From contig RCAB01000010.1 in NCBI GenBank assembly GCA_003640385.1, forward strand, positions 248,001 to 312,000: a stretch of DNA of 64,000 nt, read 5' to 3'. Origin of the DNA: Setaria digitata. Taxonomy: Eukaryota; Nematoda; Chromadorea; Rhabditida; Setariidae. A program made the position numbers and the translations under genes. This document shows, piece after piece, positions 57,929-64,000 of the stretch. Numbering within the stretch: the first letter of the stretch is position 1; each line of letters begins with the position of its first letter. Below the pieces are notes generated by a model. That model ran no database searches. It was not told the origin of the DNA and saw only the letters and a list, made by a program, of their open reading frames with translations.

Positions 57929-60900
57929 ATCTTATTAGGGAGTCGAAGTTCTTTTAAAAGGTCTCAATCTCAACTTCCATCCTTGGCTGCTTCCGCGGAA
58001 TTACAAAAGGAATTCAATTCTATTTTATGAAGCATTATTTGAAGACTTCCCAAGGCATTTTTTTTCACTTAAAAATAAATATTGTAAATTTTATAATATT
58101 TCCATTATGCAGTGATTTGATATGTGGAAATTTTCTTTCCCAAATGAAACAGAATCTGTAAGAGCTCAAGTTGTTAGCGTTGTAGGGGAGCTTTTTTTGG
58201 ATAATAGAGAAAACTACACACCAAAATATGTAATTTTAAAAGAAAATTTTGCGAAATTATGTAGATTACCTGACGTACTCAAACAGAAGCACTCTAATTT
58301 TGTGATCACAGTAGTGTCTATGAATAGTTCAAAATAGTTTAGTAATTGTAAGTGGAAAAATTATCACTTTTTAAATAATTATTTTATGTAGAAGTTGAGT
58401 AATGTGGCCAAAGAGGGCGGAATATTGGAAGCTTTCATATATAATATATTTGCTTCATTTGTTTTTTGGCTCTTTCTTAATCAATCGCCTTCAAATCTAC
58501 TCAAAATAAAAATGGAATATTTCCACCTATATCCATACTTTCTTTTTCTAAACTTTTTCAGACTGGGATTTGACTAGTTCATCTCTGTAATTGTGATGTG
58601 GTTTGAGAGCGTCGAAACCAAAGACTTTTTTTTTCACTTGCAGTATGTATTATCTTCGAATTTAGTTGTAAAATACCCTGATTGTAATACAATGGTCGTA
58701 CGTCTTATTTGACATTCATTATCTTTTTGCTATAAATTTGCTTGTCAAGAAAGCATTGTTTTTGAACAATTCTTAAAGATAACTTCTTGAATACAAAGAT
58801 ATTCACAATACATCTATACAAAATATTTATTTTTAAATGAAGTTTACTATTTGCAGCAGTCTGAACTATTAAATAAATCGAATTAAAAATTCTATAAGTT
58901 GTCACCAATTATGAATCCATACGTTCCTAACGTATTCAATACGTTCCTAACCAGAAATTTGACATTTGAAAGCGCGACGTTTTTTACTGATTTATATGAG
59001 TCAAAAAGTTATGTAACAAAATATAAGGAGCATTTATTATAACAGAACAAAATATTAGGACTGGTAAGTACTTTGTGGACAAAGAGTGTTGAATCATTTG
59101 TCGACGAAGCAGACTAATTTAGCCTTGACTAGATAATTTCAATATGTTCAATGTTTTCTTTTCAATTTTTAGAAGTCAAAACATACAATGGAACTTGAAA
59201 ACTTCAGACCAGCAATTCCATAAGATCGGCTGCTAATTAATAAGTTGATATTAATATGAACAAATATAAATGAGCATATTAGAGGCGGGTTGGAGCAATA
59301 CAAACGAGATAATTACGTGAATAACTTAGAATTCCGCTTATAAGGGGCTCGTTTTCAAAATTTAAACTTGGTAATGATATTTGGTAACTACGATGAATTT
59401 TCCATTTTCACTTCTGTAAAGTACTGGTCGATGTCGTTCTATCTCGAAAGTCCAAACTCATGGTTCTAAATTTTGCAACATATTCTTCTAGAATTCATTT
59501 ACGAATGCCAAGAGTTTCTAAGAAACCTTTTAATTTGGAAGAAATTAAGAGTGATAAATAGCAATAACTCTGAAGTGTCATAAGAGTAAGTTTTAACAGG
59601 CAGGAAGCATAACGTTAGGGAATTTGGTCGTGGGTTAAATCCTAGGATGTTCGCATGATAAAATTTATTCAGCTCGGGTATGCCTTCCTTTTACAACCAG
59701 TTTTATTTCGAATGGAAAAGTAAACGAGACGAATGCAATAATTGCAAACTGAAACAAATATTTGCTTATATCGTTAACTCGTCACCATTTAAACGATTTT
59801 TAAGTGATTGCAGAAGACATTTTAAATTGCTGTCGATAAAACTTCAGCTGAATTTGAAATAATTTCTTCACAAGAAATTTACGGATTAACTGGTAATTTT
59901 AAGCAGCTATCTAATGAAGTTTACTGATTTTATTACTAGAGATAAAGTGCTTTTTACTTCATTTTTTCTTTTTTTTTTTTTTCTTTTTACATTGTCTGAA
60001 TGAGGAATAACGGGTAATTATTTCTGAATCGCCATAAGGAAATTCAAAATTTCTTTATTGAACTGCTGCAGCTTTCCTAAAGTGTCAGAAAGAAATTTCA
60101 ACTGCCATGTTATAACAGTTTTGATAATTTGGCGTGTTTTGTTGGTAAGCCAATTTAGTGTTTTACCAAGAAGTACACAACAAAAAATACAAGTTATAAT
60201 TCCAGTTAAACCATTTGAAGTTAAATTAATCCTCATTAATGGTGAGTCAATAAATGCATTAATGATCAATGATTTTCATGGAATTGAAAATGACTATAGC
60301 TTATTAACCATTTCTAAATTCGATATTTATTAAATATTAGAAATAACGGTGTCTTTTGGTTTCATGTAATGAATCAGTATGTCAAGGCCATAGCTCATTA
60401 TCATTACTTCAAGGAGTATGAAGACTTCATACTTTCAGTTTCAAGTTTTTTTTTTATGTCAAATTATTTTTTGATATGATCATATGCATGTTCGCAAGCT
60501 CAACATTATTATTATATATAACATTATAAAAAAATAATTTCTCTTCACCTTATTACCTGCATGACTTTTCTTTTCAGAATTACATTGTGATCGATTGCGT
60601 TTATATTTTCTTGATATCATTTATATACTTCTGATCTTATATTTAATCAATTTGCCCAAAATATTTAGCACTGCTTAAAAAATTTGATGCTTAGCGTCAC
60701 CAGCATGTCAATGATTTATCGATACCAAAATTTTCAAGTTTCTGATACAGTGAGCATCATATCGCTTGCTACAACATGTAGGCTGTTCGAGCCGCCACCT
60801 TTTTCGAGGCTCGAACAGCTGTTCATATATATATGAAAGTGATTTTCTTTTTTCTTGAATTGTATTTTCATCATGTATATTCACATTCGCTATGCACTTC

Positions 60901-61160
60901 AGATATTTTTGTATATAAGCATGCCGAAACCACTTCAGCATAGTTATTATTCTTAATAAATGTTGCATTAATCATGAAATCATCAAAATTAATTATCACA
61001 AGCCACTATTTTCTATACGTAAAACGTGAGTGACAATGAACTGTAGCAAAATGGCAGTAAACTGAAATGAACCATTTTCTGAAATATTGATAACTCTTTA
61101 AAACTTGTACGACTCTATGTTCTGAGGTGAGCACACATTTGCAAGTTAAGGAAATTCTAG
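57929..61160. other. Intergenic region after the cuticlin-like gene
   Basis: About 3.2 kb. It holds the poly(A) signal at 58074. Open frames at 58122-58337 and 60058-60333 show no family and no good exon boundaries. A 13-base direct repeat (ATACGTTCCTAAC, about 58919-58952) and a GC-rich hairpin (60782-60819) are the only structures I noticed. Confidence 0.5.
60782..60819. repeat. GC-rich hairpin: 12-base perfect arms, 14-base loop
   Basis: GCTGTTCGAGCC and GGCTCGAACAGC flank 14 bases. The arms are unusually rich in GC for this region and contain TTCGA. Confidence 0.85.
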
Positions 61161-61167
61161 GTTTAAA

Positions 61168-62550
61168 ATGAGAAGATACACAATAATTTTTATTAGCGTG
61201 ATGATAAATTTTGTAGTGCGGCGGGCTTGCTTACCAGTGAATTCCCATTTTCTGGAACGAATGACAGTCAGACAACGGTCAATCTGTCCAATAAAAATTT
61301 TAAGAAACTGGAAAACAAAATGGAACAATTTTGTTGAAAGGACTGATTTCTGGAAGGGTGACAATGCAGATGGCTTGTGGGGGTATACGTTCAAACGAAT
61401 TATCTTTTTCAGAGATAAATAGGCCACACTTGTTTCGAAATATTGCAGAAGAACTTTAACTAAAATTGGAAGGCTACTTTAATTTTTATGATTTTAATCA
61501 CAAAAATTGAGGTTTATATGCTTTGCTATTGATGGAGTAAGGATTTAGTGAGTTAATAGTGCATGCCTGAAAGCAGTAGCCTCTGTTTCAGGCATTATGG
61601 ACGTCATTATAACTGGCACGGAAATGAAAACTTTATTTTACATATTGAAATGTGTGGATTTCTGCTCTTGCTTACTTTCTACGCAGTACACGGACTAAAA
61701 AAAGTGGAAGTTATGGCCGACAGAAGTACACTTATTACTGTGACAAATATTTGATTAACATAAATATTTTTGTCTCCTGATGTTCATTGGTGCGTGTTTA
61801 TTGTTAGCAAGTCACTTGCATCGTGAGTGACGGTCTATTTGCCTGCAAAAAACAGTGCACAGTACCGATAGTGGTACGAACCGAGCAGGTTGCAAAGCTG
61901 CATCACTTTAGTTTCTTTTTTGAATAAAAATGAAAAGTCTAGCCAGAAAAAGATACATCTGTTCAATAAAAGCAGGAAAATTAGAAATCTCACTAGAGAG
62001 TTTTTTTTTTAGATGACCTGATTAATCATGCATGAACATTGGTGATGAAGATCACTCGTCATGCTCTATTATGATAGCATTTGGTTGTTTTTTTTTTTTT
62101 ACTGCAGGTTGGAAAGGTCGGAATCGAGAATTCTTGTGGCATGCAATTGAAGATCGATTAGACCATGAATATGCATTCGCGTATGTTATTATTTGATCAA
62201 ATCCATGGTAATTTGTGATATTAAAGTCTTCATGTAAGTAAGTAGTTACAACTCAAATGAAAAATTATAAGTTTGGATTATGAACACTATTCTAATTAAT
62301 TAGCTATTTCTTTATTTCTTAAAGTAATTTTAATTTTGCATAAATTATGAGATTTGATTTCGTAAACGTTTCGCACAGTCTATTGTCTTGGAATGTCGAA
62401 GTAATTGCAACGGATTATGATTTTTTAAGATGGGAACCATTTGAGAAATTGGAACCACCGAAACTTCTATTAATGAGAACATTGCAAAAAGAAATGTGGG
62501 CTTCAGCCTTGAAACACGGCACTTGGTTCTTGGATCCTGAATTCGACTGA
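61168..62550 (+). CDS. Unrecognised four-exon gene, probable single-pass membrane protein
   Basis: I do not recognise this protein. Four segments with splice signals join in phase at all three junctions: 61168-61382 (donor GTATAC), 61592-61725 (acceptor TTTCAG, donor GTACAC), 62108-62180 (acceptor CTGCAG, donor GTATGT) and 62379-62550 (acceptor CGCACAG), giving 197 residues. The N-terminus MRRYTIIFISVMINFVVRRA may be a signal or targeting sequence. A Trp- and His-rich stretch (GLWGHYGRHYNWHGNENF) precedes one hydrophobic segment (EMCGFLLLLTFYAVHGL). Then come a charged part (GRNREFLWHAIEDRLDHEYA) and a Trp-rich tail ending FLDPEFD. The size, the single membrane span and the aromatic, charged composition recall small mitochondrial inner-membrane subunits, but that is only an impression. 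A TTCTAG acceptor lies 7 bases before the ATG. The donor at 61726 is weak, and the first exon may belong elsewhere. Confidence 0.5.
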
Positions 62551-63317
62551 TTTGGAAAAGAAGGAACCCACCGTCGCCTTTGTGCGTTTCCTTCAAGAAA
62601 CAATTTCACGCTAATTGTATGTCTTCAATCAACTGAACTCTGTTCTTACTGCTTAGTGCACTATAGTCTTTATTGATTGACCTCTTCACTCTGTTATTAA
62701 AAGCTTCCTCTATTAAGTTTTTCTCCGAGCTCTTCTACTAGCTTTTATAGATGTTTTTTTTTGCAAAGCAGTTATCATGGAACCATATTTCCTTGTGATT
62801 TTTGAATTATGACTAGAGGTCCAAAGAGTAAGTTTTAAAAGTCTCGGCTCAGCATTTGATTGATATGTAAGCTAGCTATCCGACTTCTCAGAAAAAAAAA
62901 AGTAGATTTTTTCATTATTTCATCGAAAATACTGACAAATGTAGAATTGGAACAGTTTTCCCCTAAAGAAATATATTTAACGGGTAGGAAACGGTTCTCG
63001 TATTAAAATTATTGTAAGATTTTCGGCAATAAATGTTGCAAAAAATATCAACAATTATCCATGATCTAATTATTGAGAATTTTATCATATTTATTATCTG
63101 TAACAACTTTAAAATCAAGAAATTTTCGAAACTTTCTGAAGATTACCCCCAAACATACTCTGTACTTGCGAAATGAAATGTTACAAATTTTTATTCTATT
63201 TTTCCAGTAAACAGTGAAAAAAGAAAAAAACTATGTAAGAAAAGCGAAGTTTAGAGATAAATATTTTTACTCGAGTTTTTGAATAAAAAAAAATGCTAAT
63301 CATTTGTCGAGTATTTT
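62551..63317. other. Intergenic region between converging genes
   Basis: About 770 bases between two 3' ends. AATAAA on the plus strand at about 63283 and its complement TTTATT near 63190 could serve as poly(A) signals for the two genes. No coding sequence seen. Confidence 0.5.
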
Positions 63318-63977
63318 TTATGCCAGTGCAGTGGTTGTGTCATAAATAGTCGGTGCTCGCAGTATGATAACAACACTACCGATCATGCAAGCTGTCGTGA
63401 ACAATATAAGGAACAATCGGTCCATCACAACAGATATGTACTTCCAGTCCTCGATTATCTAAACCAGTATGACTCTCAGTTTATGTACATAGCAGCATAC
63501 TGATTGAAATAATAGTAGCTTTGCTGCAAGACGCTTCTTATGAAGCAGGAAATCGATAGAAGATTGTGAAACCTGTTGACCATTTTTATCGTCCTTCATT
63601 TGGCTAGCAATAAATGTGACACTATCAACGGCACTCATCACCGGAGTCAGTTCTTTTTGGAAGCTTGCAAAACTACTCCCATCTTGACTTCTTGTTGTGC
63701 AAAATGATGATCGATAAGCTGGAGACAAGAAATCCATCTACAAACGACTTATTAGCACAGTTTCTGGACATTCTTAGAAAAAATAGTTTCAATTAGTTAT
63801 TTTGAGAGAAAGTAGCAATGGTTTTAGACAAATAGAATAACAATATGCTCCTAAAAATATAGTAATCCTTACAATATTGTAAGTACTCATTACCTGATCA
63901 AATAAGGCAGAAATTGTGTGGTCACGTGGTCGGCTGAAATTTGATAATCTTCTGTCTGAATGTTTGGAAATATTGAA
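63318..63977 (-). CDS. Nicotinic acetylcholine receptor subunit, 3' end (partial)
   Basis: Three minus-strand exons in phase: 63894-63977, 63573-63737 and 63318-63458. The 5' part lies beyond the right edge. The last exon encodes IEDWKYISVVMDRLF, then a hydrophobic TM4 helix (LILFTTACMIGSVVIIL), then RAPTIYDTTTALA and a stop. This is the standard C-terminus of nicotinic-type subunits of the cys-loop family. The middle exon encodes MSAVDSVTFIASQMKDD, the MA helix before TM4. The first visible exon is part of the variable intracellular TM3-TM4 loop. Family role: subunit of an acetylcholine-gated cation channel at nerve or muscle membranes, the target of levamisole-type drugs in nematodes. The ligand-binding domain with any vicinal cysteines is not in the window, so alpha or non-alpha status and the subunit name cannot be decided here. 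Confidence 0.94.
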
Positions 63978-64000
63978 CTGAAAAAAAAAACAGTTCTTCG

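Noticed and set aside
58122..58577. Open frames after the cuticlin-like gene, considered as its C-terminal exons
   Set aside because: The exon at 57797-57928 supplies the expected membrane anchor and a stop in phase.

Overview
The window looks like nuclear DNA of a parasitic nematode, most likely a filarial worm (Onchocercidae) and plausibly an Onchocerca. It is AT-rich throughout, its genes are broken by many introns with T-rich AG acceptors, and it carries a secreted, N-extended sigma-class glutathione S-transferase of the Onchocerca OvGST1 type together with a cuticlin, a nematode-style FoxG and a cys-loop receptor. The genus is an inference. The gene models below are my own hand splicing, checked by GT-AG boundaries and by reading-frame phase across every junction.

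Layout from left to right. A MICU1-like mitochondrial calcium-uptake regulator enters from the left edge on the minus strand (5' part, up to 1754). Head to head with it are two tandem LanC-like genes on the plus strand (2462-5412 and 5801-8226) with the same seven-exon structure. About 7 kb without a confident gene follows. A minus-strand forkhead gene of the FoxG/fkh-2 type lies at 15391-17597 and is preceded on its 5' side by about 11 kb of AT-rich DNA. The secreted GST is at 28864-31737 (plus), with an unexplained open reading frame in its second intron. A 20-exon class C GPCR, a metabotropic glutamate receptor most like group II, occupies 34175-42813 (minus).

After another 11 kb without a confident gene comes a ZP-domain cuticlin-like membrane protein at 53717-57928 (plus). 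A four-exon gene that I do not recognise is at 61168-62550 (plus). The 3' end of a nicotinic-type acetylcholine receptor subunit is at 63318-63977 (minus) and runs off the right edge.

The genes do not form one pathway. They look like an ordinary multi-gene stretch of a nematode chromosome. The only functional grouping is the LanC-like pair, which is close enough (388 bp) to be co-transcribed. All seven confident genes whose start is visible, and the unrecognised four-exon gene, have a good AG splice acceptor 7-29 bases before the chosen ATG, as expected for spliced-leader trans-splicing. I found no bacterial-type operon, CRISPR array, rRNA or convincing intact tRNA, and no clear complete transposon. 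I did not find an undescribed multi-gene system. The most worthwhile leads are the unrecognised gene near the right end, the open exon-like segment inside the GST intron, and the duplicated LanC-like pair.
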